NCBI RefSeq assembly: GCF_037975245.1
Contig: NC_092573.1
Coordinates: 25,885,265 to 25,949,264 of the forward strand
Length of the DNA: 64,000 nucleotides
Reading direction: 5' to 3'
DNA from: Apostichopus japonicus
Taxonomy: Eukaryota > Echinodermata > Holothuroidea > Aspidochirotida > Stichopodidae
This document shows positions 10,679-22,589 of this stretch, piece by piece. Below the pieces are notes generated by a model that was not told where the DNA came from, did not search any database, and saw nothing but the letters and a program-made list of their open reading frames with translations. How positions within the stretch are numbered: the stretch's first letter is position 1; every line of letters starts with the position of its first letter. Both the position numbers and the translations under genes were made by a program.

Positions 10679-10709
10679 ATGGAGAATTCACAGAGCAGTG
10701 ATGAAGACG
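10679..10709 (+). CDS. TNFAIP8: TNFAIP8-family protein, alternative coding first exon 1a
   Basis: The exon reads MENSQSSDED plus the first base of a split Val codon and ends at G|GTAAGT, a strong donor. The ATG is in good context (CACAATGG), is the first in-frame ATG, and is preceded by an in-frame TAA at 10589-10591, so this start is well supported. The phase-1 donor fits exactly the phase-1 acceptor of the 3' exon at 41905 and gives a 201-residue protein, close to the family norm of about 185-200. TIPE proteins normally have a short, variable N-terminal extension before the conserved helices; this acidic, Ser-rich decapeptide would be that extension. A second exon with the same ending lies 460 bases downstream. 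Splicing over about 31 kb is inferred, not observed. Confidence 0.7.
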
Positions 10710-11168
10710 GTAAGTTTGGTTCCACACTGTTGCATGCTTTCAGTTGAATTTAAGTTGAGTGAATTTTTTCTCTCAGAAATTCTGAAATTTTGACGGTTTT
10801 CACAGGGTATCTTAACACAGTTCAAATCACACTCGAATGGACACAGGATGTTGGAACTTTATAGAAAGTTAATATTCTCAGTGCATGTGGTACACCGTTA
10901 CAGCTCTGGGTTTTATTGGAGTTAATTATTGTTACGTGCAGTATTGCTCATACACGGCATGCTTCTTGGGACTTCTTGTAATATTGCTGTTAGAGCTATA
11001 TACTTTAAGCATTGTAAGTGCTGTGTTTCTACCCTGTCCATGCTTGACATGGGGGGCTTGAATTATTTTATAAGTGAGCCTCTCTCCACTACTCATCCTC
11101 TGTAGCCTTAGGACTAGTTAATTCAGAACTGGCAGGTATTGATTTATTACAGTTTGGCCTTGTGTTCA

Positions 11169-11196
11169 ATGGAGTTCCTCAGCAGCGATGAAGATG
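11169..11196 (+). CDS. TNFAIP8: TNFAIP8-family protein, alternative coding first exon 1b
   Basis: The exon reads MEFLSSDED plus one base of a split codon and ends at G|GTGAGT. An in-frame TAG at 11115-11117 precedes it. The last five residues, SSDED, and the donor phase are the same as in exon 1a. Spliced to 41905 it gives a 200-residue isoform differing only at the N terminus. An acceptor-like ...TTTATTACAG ends at 11152, so exon 1b could also be joined to an upstream non-coding exon. Splicing exon 1a into 11153 would shift the frame and hit a stop early in exon 2, so 1a and 1b should be mutually exclusive. The pair looks like a local exon duplication giving two promoters or two N termini. 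Confidence 0.6.
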
Positions 11197-11909
11197 GTGA
11201 GTCTTATCTATTTAATTACTGCGCTAATGGAACTACTCGTTAACTTGTACGCTTTTATAACATCTGTCTCTGCATCGAATGATGGAATGATGTTATTGAT
11301 TCCGGTCAGAGGAATCCGTGGTTTGAGTCATAAACAGAAGATTATATCTATCCATCTGTGAAAAACAACTTGAGCATATAGCTGTACCTACTGTAGCTAC
11401 CCATGCGTGTAAAGTTTGATATGTAATCGTTACATCGATATATACTTAGTAAGCCTGAGTGATAAATATATAGTGTAGTTGACCAGTATTACAGGGAAGG
11501 CAGGCATATACTCAATATGCCTACATGAATATAATTCTTTGCATGACAATATCAAGTAAAACATTTTCTGTACATAGTAAATAAATATTACAGTTTAATG
11601 CATGATACAGTGCTATGGGTAACCAGTGTTAGCCAAATGGGCTGCTATGTAATATCATGTAATGCTGTTATTGTAGTAGGAGTTCCTGACCCATATGCAC
11701 ATGTTAGATTTAAGTTAAGCCTACAATTAAAGTTGTTAAATTAATTCAAGGTAGTTTTGCCTTTCTCATCCCTTCCTGCTCCTACTGTATAACATCAAAT
11801 AAGAACATGGTTTAACAAAATGCTTTTCAATAAATATTAATTAAAGTGTTGGGCAAGTATTATGGATAAAGTTGTTGAATTGTGTAGCTGTGAGTGAGGA
11901 ACAGGGGTG

Positions 11910-12480
11910 TGGGGATGGGTGGGGGGGGGTGTGGGGAGATGATGGGTTGACCAAATCACTTGCCAGATGGGCTCTTGTCTTTGGTTTTTGCTGAAAAGGT
12001 TTGTAGCTCTTGAATAATTAATTTTGTGGATGTTGCTAATTAGTGTAATACTATGCAATATACAGTATTTGTTAGGTTTGTAATAGAAAATGGTAGAGAA
12101 AGATATACTGGCACTGTGGCATAGTAGATACAGTATGAGAACAGAACATAGTAAACTATGGAGGCTGTATGGGGGGGGAGCTGTATGGGGGCTATACTAT
12201 GGGGGCTGTATGGGGGCTATACTATGGGAGATATACTATGGGGGGCCTGGGGGCTGTACTTTTAATGATGTTGAACATTGTTAGACATTTTACTCTGTGG
12301 AAAAATTGTTAGATATGTTAAGTACTTTACAAAAGATGTGCAGAAGCATACAATAAAATTGAGTCAGGCCTAAGTAAGTGATAGTCAAATTATGCAATTA
12401 TGGTTGGATTGAGAGAACAAGGTGCGTGGGAGGGAGGGGGGGGGAGTTGCTGGGGGTGAGGGTGAGAGTGAGGGAGAAGC
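11910..12480. repeat. G-rich low-complexity segments
   Basis: G-rich tracts at about 11903-11940, a tandem of GGGGGCTATACTATG / GGGGGCTGTATG words at 12161-12255, and a GGGAGGGAGGGGGGGGAG run near 12428-12446. The glycine- and tyrosine-rich frame at 12090-12284 is a product of this repeat. Confidence 0.55.
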
Positions 12481-12499
12481 ATAGTCTTACAGTGTATTG

Positions 12500-14260
12500 T
12501 TTAATGAATGGGTTGAGTTTCTTAATATATTACATGATGCATTTATTTTACATGTTGGTGTACTGTAAGAGCTTGGAAATATATATGATGACAGCTGTCA
12601 TATCGTGTGTGTTAAGCAATTTGTCAAAACAGTCTAGAATTTATTCTGACAAATATTTTGTTTCGAAAAATAGACAATATTTGTTTTATTTAGGTTTGCT
12701 AAAATTCAGATTCAGATTCCTCAACTATCAATCATGGAAGCCATACTACCATGCCACAAGAAACCACATAGGAAACATGCTGTGCCCTAGAAACTAATAA
12801 AGATCCCCAATCGGATTACTCAGATATTGAAATGATTTCACTAAACTGATGAATGATGACAGTAAAGAGACGAAGCAATGTAACGTATCAGTCATCTGGC
12901 ATCCTAAAGTTACAACAAATTTGTGTAATTCTCTTTGTTTATCTCTTTTAAAAGTAAAAACAAGGAAACTGAAATGACATCTTAATTATTCTGATTCACC
13001 ATTTGTGCATTTTAAACATGAAATGCATTCCCATAATGCAAAGAGGTTGTTCTGAACAGCATCTGAGACTCAGAGGCTTGGAGTACAGTTTAAAGTAAGT
13101 CTTACATTCCAAACTTCATCGATGATGACGGTATGTGAGAATTCAGTTCTATTCTATGGGTGTTATGTTCTCTAGAGGTTTAGAGTATGCAAATGAATGT
13201 ATACACATTCATGTGGTTAGAATTTCTGCTGAAAAATGATTTCTTATAATTTACTTAACTATGTCCTCTTACATACTCCTTCCATATGTATACACTGTAT
13301 GTATACTATACAGTACATGTATAGGTATTGGGATGACATAGAAAATGGTTGCATATATATTGAAAAATGGTTGCTATTTATATGTTTAGTTTAGTTTAAA
13401 GACCAATGATCAGGAAGCCTTACAGTAGCTTATTTGAGATCCTATCAGTGTTAAATCGTATCTAACGATACATGATATGTATACAGTATTTACATGCATC
13501 ACACACAGTCTATAAATGGGCCGGCCCCAACATGAGCAGCTGTAAATCCCTAGTAGATACATAATATAAGGATGCCTCCTGCGTGAAGGAAGACTATAAA
13601 GATCACCACAATCATAAAGAATTATTCAAATACCAAATGGTGGAAATTAATTCTCTGGTTTTCACTCCCAAGAGAGAATTGTGAGTACATTTTGTTGAGC
13701 CAGCCAAAGGTTGACTGAGAGAACTGTCATTTCTTGCAGCTCTGGTTGATGTTATTTATACTGTACTTTATATAGTTGAATACCTATAGGACCGGTGAGT
13801 AATAAATTCCATACCTACAGCAGAGGCTTGTTTTATAGTATGATGCCTGTTTTTTTCTTTGTTTGTTGCTTTTGGTTTATCAAAACAGAATGCTGTCCTG
13901 CTTTAAGTTTTGAAAACAAACATTAAAAGAGTAATTGCATTGGCCCTCATGTTTACTATAGATGCCAATAATTTGCAAAAATTTCCTAATCTTGTTTGTA
14001 GGTTAATTAGTTTTCTCATCAAAGGATATATACTGTAAATAAGATGTCAAAGTACAAAATCAAATATGAAGTGTTTTCTTATTCTGTGTAACCAATTTCA
14101 GCCCTTTTATCTTCTGGGGGTCAATAATTTCTCATTTAAAAAATGAAAAAAAAAAAAAAGTTATAATATGTAGTTCAGTTAACTCTGTGTTGCTACTGTA
14201 CTGTAGGATTCTACATGTGTGTAAGATAACAGTCTGTCCATTTACTGACCAGTGCTCAAG
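12500..14260. other. Intron sequence without supported genes
   Basis: AT-rich sequence. At 13119-13131 the words TTCATCGATGATGACG then GTATGTG mimic the end of exons 1a and 1b (see findings), but the reading frame has a stop upstream and no ATG. Nothing else stands out apart from an A run at 14146. Confidence 0.45.
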
Positions 14261-14271
14261 TGGATAAATCT

Positions 14272-14368
14272 CCCCCCTTCGCACCCCCTCCGCACCCCCT
14301 CTGCACCCTCTCTGCAGCCCCTCCGCACCTCCTCCGCACCCCTCCGCACCCCCTCCGCACCCTCTCCT
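14272..14368. repeat. C-rich minisatellite, unit about 12-13 bp
   Basis: Repeats of CCCTCCGCACC with variants, about 8 units. The arginine- and glycine-rich minus-strand frame at 14256-14441 comes only from this array. Confidence 0.65.
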
Positions 14369-14379
14369 CTTTCATATGT

Positions 14380-17300
14380 ACACTGTCTTCCCCGTAGGAA
14401 ATAAAGCTGTTAACTAGATACAGGCAACAGTGATCAGACATGTATGCTAAGAATGCATCCTTCCTTCACACCTACTCACTGTCTTTCCTTCAGTGAGACA
14501 TGATTTGTTGACTACATGGCCAATGTTTTAGATAAACCTATTTATCTGTAGAACTGTTCACATCTGGCCGGCCTAGACCATCCATACTGTTCTTACTTTA
14601 ATAATTATAAAGGCATTCTTCACTTTCTGGTGCTCTGTTGGACAAGTTTGGATAAATATACAATGCCTAAGAAAAGCTAAACTTCTGCCTTTCCCACAAC
14701 ACCTGTTCTGTCTTCCTCTGAAGAGCCTGGATTAGCCATATGCTTACTTGTTCAGTTGTACAACGTACAGTAAACTTTAGTTATTTGTACATGTACTACA
14801 GTATGTTGACTCTATAAAGGCTCTGTAATGGAATAGTTGAACATGTCCTGTACATGTCCTGTTATTGAAGTGAGGAAGCTAGGCTACAGTGTGGACAACA
14901 TTGATTGCAATAGAGTCCATTTACAATGTTATTGTACATTAACCCAGACACTTGTTATTGCAATTATCTGGTAAATGGGATTCAGATGTTTGCTTAAGTT
15001 ACCCATCAACTAGAGCTAAAATTAAATATTTTTGCTAAATATTTGCTAAATATATTTGATTGTTATAGTCTGTTTCTGTTCAGGAATTTCATGTTAGAAC
15101 TTTATCCAAAAACAAGAAAGTGGGGAGGGAGTGGAGAGATTGGGAAGGTAAAATCTGTTTAAAGCATACTGTAAAAGGAATTGATACATCTTTCTTGAGA
15201 TATGTAATAAGTGGTTAGGCTGATAAGCTTCCCTTGAGATTTCCATTTCCCTCTATTGTGTCATTCATCAAACTCAATTTGCTGCATGAATTCATTCATT
15301 AAAAAAGACAATTAGACGCACAAAGGCAATGCACTTTTCAAATCGTAAGTGGATAAAATTACAGTATTAGCCAATCACACATATGAGATGAATAATTGTA
15401 ACCTGCTGCAGGAAATCTAATCTATAGTCCGTATCCTTCCCAACCATGTAACTGGATAGACTTGCATCTTGAAAGTGTCTACGCATGGGTAACCATGAAC
15501 ATGGATAATGAAATATTTATTTACAGTAGATAAGCAGTTGACAGATTGTGTTTTCCTCTCAAATATTTCTTGTAATCATATTTTTTAAGTATCCAGTGAA
15601 ATGTTTTATTTTGTCTAATTGGCTTAATTATTTGCTAACCCTTACAGAGTTGGGGGAGGGAGGGGGTAGGGGTTATTTATAGGGTTCTTAAATTGTCTTG
15701 TGAATTGAATTGGTCAACACAGAAGAACAAAACTGTTTCAGAAAAGAGACTTGAAAGAACTTGAAAGAAAACAATGCCATGGCATGTTTGCATGTGAGAC
15801 CTGTCGCAAATAATATAGCTACCTTGTGGGATAAAAGTATTTTCCTTTGTTCAAACTATTGTTTTTTTATGTCCTAAATTACAGTCATTGGCTACGTTTA
15901 ACCACATTTAGATGTCACAATATTCAAATTGAGATGTATTCAAAATTAATATACATGTGTGAATATAACATGAATTTTATCACCTAGTGAGGCATTGAAG
16001 TTCACCCAGTACAAAATACCCGTTCCATTGACACAATTAGATTTTACTACAGTATAGGCTGTTCGTTAATTATACCCAGCCAGCTGTGATATTTTTTGAG
16101 CAGTCTAGATATTTCTAAGAAATGTTCTAATTTTGTTAGTTTTGTGCGATAGTATTATTATTGGTACAGCTGTAATGTTCAATACAATAGAAGGATTAAT
16201 AATAGTGGTACCATTCAAATATCACCCTCTTCAGTCTTGCCAGTAAAGTTTTTCATTTTTTTTTTTTTTTTTCATTCTTGTGTTTATTCCAAGAATCCAT
16301 ACTTGACAAAAGTCTTCCATCAGCCCAGCTGTTACATTGTGCATTGTCTGCAATCATTCTGTGTGGGCTCATACTTACTGTAGTAATTATTACTTGTACA
16401 AGTATTAAGTACATGAACTCTTGATGCAGACGCTTGAGTTTGTTATCAGACTTTTGGTCAAAGCACTATCTCGGGCGTCCTCGTTGACAAAGCGGAAGGA
16501 TTGTTCAGTTGTTATAAGAATGAGTTGTTTATTTTTCTGCATGGTTGTACAAACCCTGATCTGCACAGTGATACAGTATGTCCTCTTCTTCAATAACAAA
16601 ATGCACTCAATTGTGAATAATATGGAATTAAAGGCATTGAAGACTCGGCCCAAACCGCGTGCCGCGTTCTGAAAAAGTTAACTTTCCGTAGCTTGCAAAT
16701 GATGTTTTCTTCTTGTAGCTACAAAATGCAGACAGTAATGAAACGTGATACCTTGTTATCTTTTATCTAGACCTAAAAAATGTCCATCGCTGCTATATAC
16801 ACTGTGTTGTGGGTATTGACCGTAGCTGTGTGTTTTGCCTGTACACTAGTGTCTAATTACCGATGGTAGCAAGCTGTGTGTGTATTTTCTGGGATCGATG
16901 GTGGTGTCTAACACTTCTGTTACACCTCATTCGAGACTAGGTCAGATTACCGGCATGAGATGTTTCTTTGTGCGCGAGTCTTCACACCCTTTAAGCAATT
17001 ATCTATGTATTTCAAGAGTACTATTCCTACTAAATACTTTTAGACACTGGGTGGTAGAGGGTAAACTGAGGGGTCAGTGACCTAGAGTGACCCAGTCCCG
17101 TAAGGGTGCATAAAGGATACCAGATAACAGACAAAAACACTTGTATGTAGAGCAATGTTGTACAGACAAGTTTTACTTCCACAGAGATGTTAAACCAGGA
17201 AAGGTTGCTGGATACTTCCATACATACATGTATGTATTTACCCATTATTTAGGAGAATGCATGTGGAGGAAGTGCAAATATTTAGTTAATCGATCCCTCG

Positions 17301-18640
17301 TAGTCTCACCTGAAACTGAAAGTATCATGAGTATGATAAATATTTTTCATAGCAAATAAATGTTTTCCCCCCACTTTCACATCCCAAAGTTCTAGCATTG
17401 TTTTTCAAACCTGTGACAGTAGGCCATGTGTTGTCAGTTATACTATGTGATGTGTGCTCAGATGGATGGATGGTTGCAAAGCGTAAATATTTCCTCATTT
17501 GTAAATAGCATGGGTGAGGGCTACTTTACCTGTTGCCCTTTTCAGTTTTTCCTAGGCCCATATTATAAAACGCCTACCGAGGACACATTAGTTTTAATCC
17601 ATAAAATGCACTCGATATCCTTACATTTGCATGGAAGCATATGGATCATGAATAGATAGATAATTTGTAAAGGTTTGTGAGTCTGATCCTTGGATGCAAT
17701 ATTATGGTAATGCATCACACACACACACACATCAAATTTTTAAGAAATATCCAGATGTCGAGCATGGCTTTGCTCTCCTAAGCTTACTGTCCTTTATTAC
17801 AACACGTAATGAATACTGAAGTGGAAACTTGAGTGGACTTTGGCCATTTCTCTGATGGTATAAGTAGAACTCTTATGATCCCCAACTCAAGGCTTCACCA
17901 CTACCCCTTGCAACATTTATTCAAAAAGATTCATTTTCTTCCCAACTGTGCAATTAAACTTGTGATGCTGATGCTAACACCAGGGGTGTAGCTCTAGACT
18001 ATATATTTAGAATGGCCCCAAATTTCTGAGAGAAACAGAACCTTCTTCTGAAAGAAAAGAAAATCTGAACTTTTCTTGGGGGGGGGGAGGATGGAGGTGG
18101 AGGGATGGGTCCGATGGGAGAGGGGGAGAGGCTATGCTTCCCTTGCTGTCTCCCTGGCTGTACCACTGGCTTACCCTCTCCTGTATGACCAAGGTTTATA
18201 TTTGCATATATACTGCGAATTACCTGTGTACTTGGTTGACCTGGGAAGTGTTAATTATCATACTGTATGTCTCCCATGCCTGCAAGCTGTGATAACCTAG
18301 TGAGTGGACTTGTTGTGCAATCATTATTGATGTGAATTAAGTTACATTATAAACTTCATTTGGAAAACAGAATTAATAATTTGGCATCTGATAAACAGAT
18401 CTGTACCATTCTCTTTTTTAAGTGGATTATAAACCGTATGTCAATGAGGCCTGCACATATAATAATAATATCCCATATATTTAATTATTAAAAAGTAAAT
18501 CTCTTTAGTCTTTTGCTACCATTTTTATGTATTTTTCTATAAACAAGCTATTCCTGTGAGCAGTGATTGTAGGTCATCTGTGCGTGAATGTCATCATTAT
18601 TTTGACAAACAGCTCTGTGCCTTTAAGGAAATCCGTTTGT
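14380..18640. other. Intron sequence without supported genes
   Basis: AT-rich sequence with a poly-T run (about 16255-16272), a short CA tract (17715-17730) and a GGGGGGGGAGGATGG tract near 18079. The segment 16421-17245 has overlapping short frames on both strands but no family resemblance. The words around 17085-17125 (AGTGACCCAGTCCCGTAAGGGTGCA) may be a diverged dispersed repeat. Confidence 0.4.
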
Positions 18641-18657
18641 TTGATTTGAATTAACTT

Positions 18658-19003
18658 TTCGTCGATTGTATTAACCTTTTATTGCATGGATTGCTTTAGC
18701 TTTCATCGATTGTATGAACTATTCATCGATTCTATGAACCTTTTTTGTGGATTGTATTAGCATCTCGTTGATTGTATTAACTATTTGTCGATAACTAGTA
18801 TTAGCATTTCGTTGAATTTATAAACTATTCGTCGATTATATTAACTTTGCATAGATTGTATTAACCTTTTTTGTGAATTGAATTAGCTTTTCGTCGACTG
18901 TATGTACTGTTCATCGATTCTATGATTGTATTAACTATTCATAGCTTGTATTAGCATTTCGTCGATAGTATTAACTATTCGTCGATTGTATTAACTTTTC
19001 GTC
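18658..19003. repeat. Degenerate tandem repeat of TCGTCGATTGTATTAAC
   Basis: About a dozen diverged units of TTCGTCGATTGTATTAACT with irregular spacing of about 17-28 bases. Units alternate between TTAGCATTTC and TTAACTATTC endings. Each carries a CGTCGA or ATCGAT word, giving an unusual CpG density for this region. Confidence 0.7.
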
Positions 19004-19214
19004 ATTTCCTTCCATCTATCTGTATGACTCAGCAGCAGTCATAAGAATTTGTGGAAGAACTTTTTAGCAGCTTCCCTAAGCTAACAGGCTGTCATAGCTT
19101 TATGCATCGCACATTATCCAGTTGAAACCTTTGATTGAACATTTTGTCATAAGTTGCGTATCAACATACTATAACATGCATGTAAAACGTTACCTATTTG
19201 AACAAGCGTACAAT

Positions 19215-19313
19215 AGTTAATGTCATGTAACTGTCTCAAAGTGCCTTTGGGCAACATTTTGTTGATATTGGAGGCTCTATATAAATGTTTCTGATTGATT
19301 GATTGATGCATGC
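19215..19313 (+). mobile_element. LINE/SINE-like 3' tail with TGAT microsatellite
   Basis: The order CTGTCTCAAAGTGCCTTTGGG, then GGAGGCTCTATATAAATG, then (TGAT)n resembles the common 3' end of CR1/L2-type retroelements, where a GCTATATAAAT motif precedes a microsatellite tail. The tail is about 16 bases. No upstream reverse transcriptase remains. Confidence 0.4.
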
Positions 19314-19319
19314 ATAAAA

Positions 19320-22300
19320 TAGGAAAGTTTAAGTGTTGGCTGCTACCATGTATGAAAACCACTAGTCTCTGCCTGCACACAATAGTAATATTGTGCAACT
19401 GCTTACAGTTTTAATAACCCACTCATACATATAGGAGTTTACCAAGCAAACAGCCGTCCGTTGGATCATGGAGCTATAACCAAAACCCTGTTGGTGTATG
19501 TAGCTACCGATGCATGTCTAAAGCTTTCCTGCTGCAGGAAACGGTCGAAACCAATTTTTGATACAGCTTGGCTAGACAAGTCCCCAGTGACATTTTCCTG
19601 TATGGTTCAGTTTCGTCATGTCGTGTATCCAGTTGTTGTAGGGAATAGGGATTGTTGTATCTATATATATGGTATGTAATTTATGGATGTTTCAATTCCT
19701 GTTTAATTGGATGCAGTCTTGTGACTCTTGCCAAGGGTAATTGAAGGATTTTGCCAGATGTGCATTTCTCAGCCTTTCGGTTTCACAAAGACAAATGGGA
19801 ATTGATTCAACTAGATTTGTGTATCATGTCAGAAAGATCATGTTTGCCAGATGCAAAATAGAACACCGGTCCGAACCTTGAAAATGAGTATAAAGAAAAC
19901 TTGTGTCCACATTGTCCAAAAGTATTTGACTGAAGCAGAAGCACAGTGGATTGATTACAAATTGCAGCTTGGACCTTTCTTGTCCAAAGTTTCTTTGAAG
20001 ATATCCAGCTTATATGCTATCGTTGAGTTACCCACATGTAAATGTAATGTAAATTAATCACTTAATTATGCGCATGTTGTGGTACTGTATGTAGTGTGGT
20101 ATACGTACCCTTCAGTGAAAGAATCATTCAGGCCAGAAAATGAATTTTGATTATGTCATAGTCCAAAAAGAAAAAGAAAAAAAAGAAGATGTTTCTGCAG
20201 CTGTTCCTGTTTTCAAGTTATATTTAAACCTTTCTTGGTAGAGGTATGTGTGTATCCATCTGAGAGGCACAGACAGGTGTAAGGTTTCTGTTGTAGATAA
20301 GTTACTGTGGAGGTCAATGTTTAAGCGATCTACTGGGACTTAGCAGTTGGGTAAAGTATATTATTATTATGATCTGTTTTAGGCTAGTAAACTAGTGCTC
20401 TTGGTGGTGGAGATTGTAAAGGTGAACTTGAGGTAAGGTGAGGGGGTAGATGTCTGTAAAGTTATACTGTTTCATCCATTTGAATAACTCAGATAAAACA
20501 AGTTTGCTATTACACTTCATATAAATAACAAAGCATCCTACCATGGAATTCGATACCATTTGTCTAAGTTGTCAAATTTGTAATGCATGTCATATAAAAG
20601 CCTTGTGTTTTCCTGTCGAGTTTGGTGAATGCACATTTGAGGAACTCATTTAATGGTCAATGTGTTAGACTTCAATCCAGTCGTTTTAATCAGTGAGCCT
20701 CAGATGTTTGAAGAGTCATTTCTCAAATATTCAAAGTAAAATAAAAATACAACTTGGGGAGGATAGCAAAGTTTTGAAGCAGTAGACCTACAATGCCATC
20801 TAAAGTAATTGTGTGCCTAATGTCATCCTTGTCAGCTTGAGCTTGCTTTCATTTGCTTCAGGTTTTAATGCTGTGCAGATGCAATAATGCAAGCCATTTG
20901 CAGATAATTAGAAAACCCTCAATCTAGCCAGGATATGCCAATGTGGTAACAACATGAACATTTTGTGTTTCAAGTAATTTAATTTTAATGTCATTTTTCA
21001 ATTTCTTTCCTTTGATAAGCTTTGAAAACTTTTGAGCTTGGTATCTGACTGAAGATACAGATTATGCTCCTTTAAGTACCACCATACTGTATGTCTTTCC
21101 TTTAGCAATTGTCACAAATTCATCACAAACTGCTGATTTAAACTGGTATTTGTTCTCCCTCATCAGTCACCTGTTAATGGAGAGAGTAACCATGCATGCA
21201 AGCACTGAAATCCTTATTATAATGATGAATGGTTCAAAGTACTTTCAACTTCATAGCAAAGAGGTCAAGAAAGCCAAATGGAGCATCCATCACCAAACGG
21301 TTTACTCTTCAAATGGACAGTTTTGGAGAAAATTACATGTGTAATTAACCCCCCCTTATCCCCCTTAACCCCCCTACCCCCGGAAAAAAATGAAAAATTC
21401 AAATGGCCCTTTGATATTGTAATTTCAATCAGTTTGCTTCTGTTCCATTCATTTTCTTCTAATAAGAGGGTTAAGGACTTAACCCTTAAAACTGGATGAG
21501 TGAAACATAATAAGAGGGCTGTGAAAGTTGTAATGTATCATCTATGTTCCTACTATGAAGTGAACAATTTTGAGCTGAAGTATTAGTCTTGAAAAATCTG
21601 TCATTATTCAAATTAGTTTAAATTACCTACATTATTATACTGACCAATAGTTGGCAGCACTCTTTTTGTCAGTGGTTAATGCTAAACGTCCAAAATGTTA
21701 AATCTATAAAATTTGATAAAAAAAGGCACGTTCTCTGATTATCTGCACTTCTCCCGATTTCCAGCTTTGTTCATATCCTGTGGTACTCCCTTAAACCCCA
21801 GTTGAGGATTGTAAGACACCATTAAAATGCATTCAGTAACATAGTGTTTATATCTCCTAGGAAACAATTTAACTTTCCCCACTGATCAGAGGTAGATTTA
21901 TCTATCTGACCTGGGGGTGAGGGTGATCACCCTTGTTTTTATCAGACCATGTTATAGGAGATCAAGTGATCCATATCTGTGTGTGGTTGGCTAACCCTAT
22001 GGTACAGTAAAATTAACTAAACACAAAACTTTACAGTGATACACACTGAGTTATAAACTAACACTGGAACCTGTTGTACTTTTCATGTAATGTATCCATG
22101 GTGATGGGCTCTATCCTCCTAGTGACTAGTGGAGTGTGAATGCATTCCAGGTCATCTGTGGCAGTAAAGTGTGACCTTTCCCTACATGGTTGTAGGAATT
22201 CCATTTCTATTCTGATGGAGGAGTCAATGTCTGTCTCTATTCATTCTTCCTGTTTCTGAGTTTAGTGGGAATTTACTACTAAAATGCATTCAGCTCAAAG

Positions 22301-22480
22301 GAACAGCTTTTGCAACAATTAAATGGGATGGCCCATCATTGCACAAATGATGGTTTAGATCTAGTCCCCTAGTAGAAAGCAGACAGTTTGTAGTTGATGC
22401 CCAAAAAGACTTACAGGTGCATTGGTGTTGAAATTAACTGTCAACATTTGGTGGTACCATATTGGACCCAGGTATGGTAC
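19320..22480. other. Intron sequence, mostly featureless
   Basis: Apart from repeat R1 copy 1 and a short C-rich tract (21351-21380), I see AT-rich sequence with short, unsupported frames (19461-19679, 19851-20057, 21150-21499). Confidence 0.4.
20677..20835 (+). repeat. Dispersed repeat family R1, copy 1
   Basis: Shares with 49514-49685 and 60337-60480 the ordered words CAGTCRYTTYAATCAGTGAG, CTCAGATGTTT, CATWTCTCAAA, AATACAACTT and TTGTGCCTAA. All three are in the same orientation. It is not coding and I do not know the family. Confidence 0.45.
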
Positions 22481-22488
22481 CATGAAGA

Positions 22489-22580
22489 CATAATCCCCAG
22501 TATTAATCAAACATAATCCCCAGCAATAATCAGACATAATCCCCAATATTTATCAGACATAATCCCCATTATTAACTTCT
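22489..22580. repeat. 23-bp tandem repeat, four units
   Basis: The word CATAATCCCC begins units at 22489, 22512, 22535 and 22558, exactly 23 bases apart, with diverging AT-rich remainders. Confidence 0.75.
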
Positions 22581-22589
22581 TTAATCCAT

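Noticed and set aside
12378-12797. 139-codon + strand frame in the intron
   Set aside because: Starts in a G-rich low-complexity tract and then runs through AT-rich DNA with no recognisable motif.
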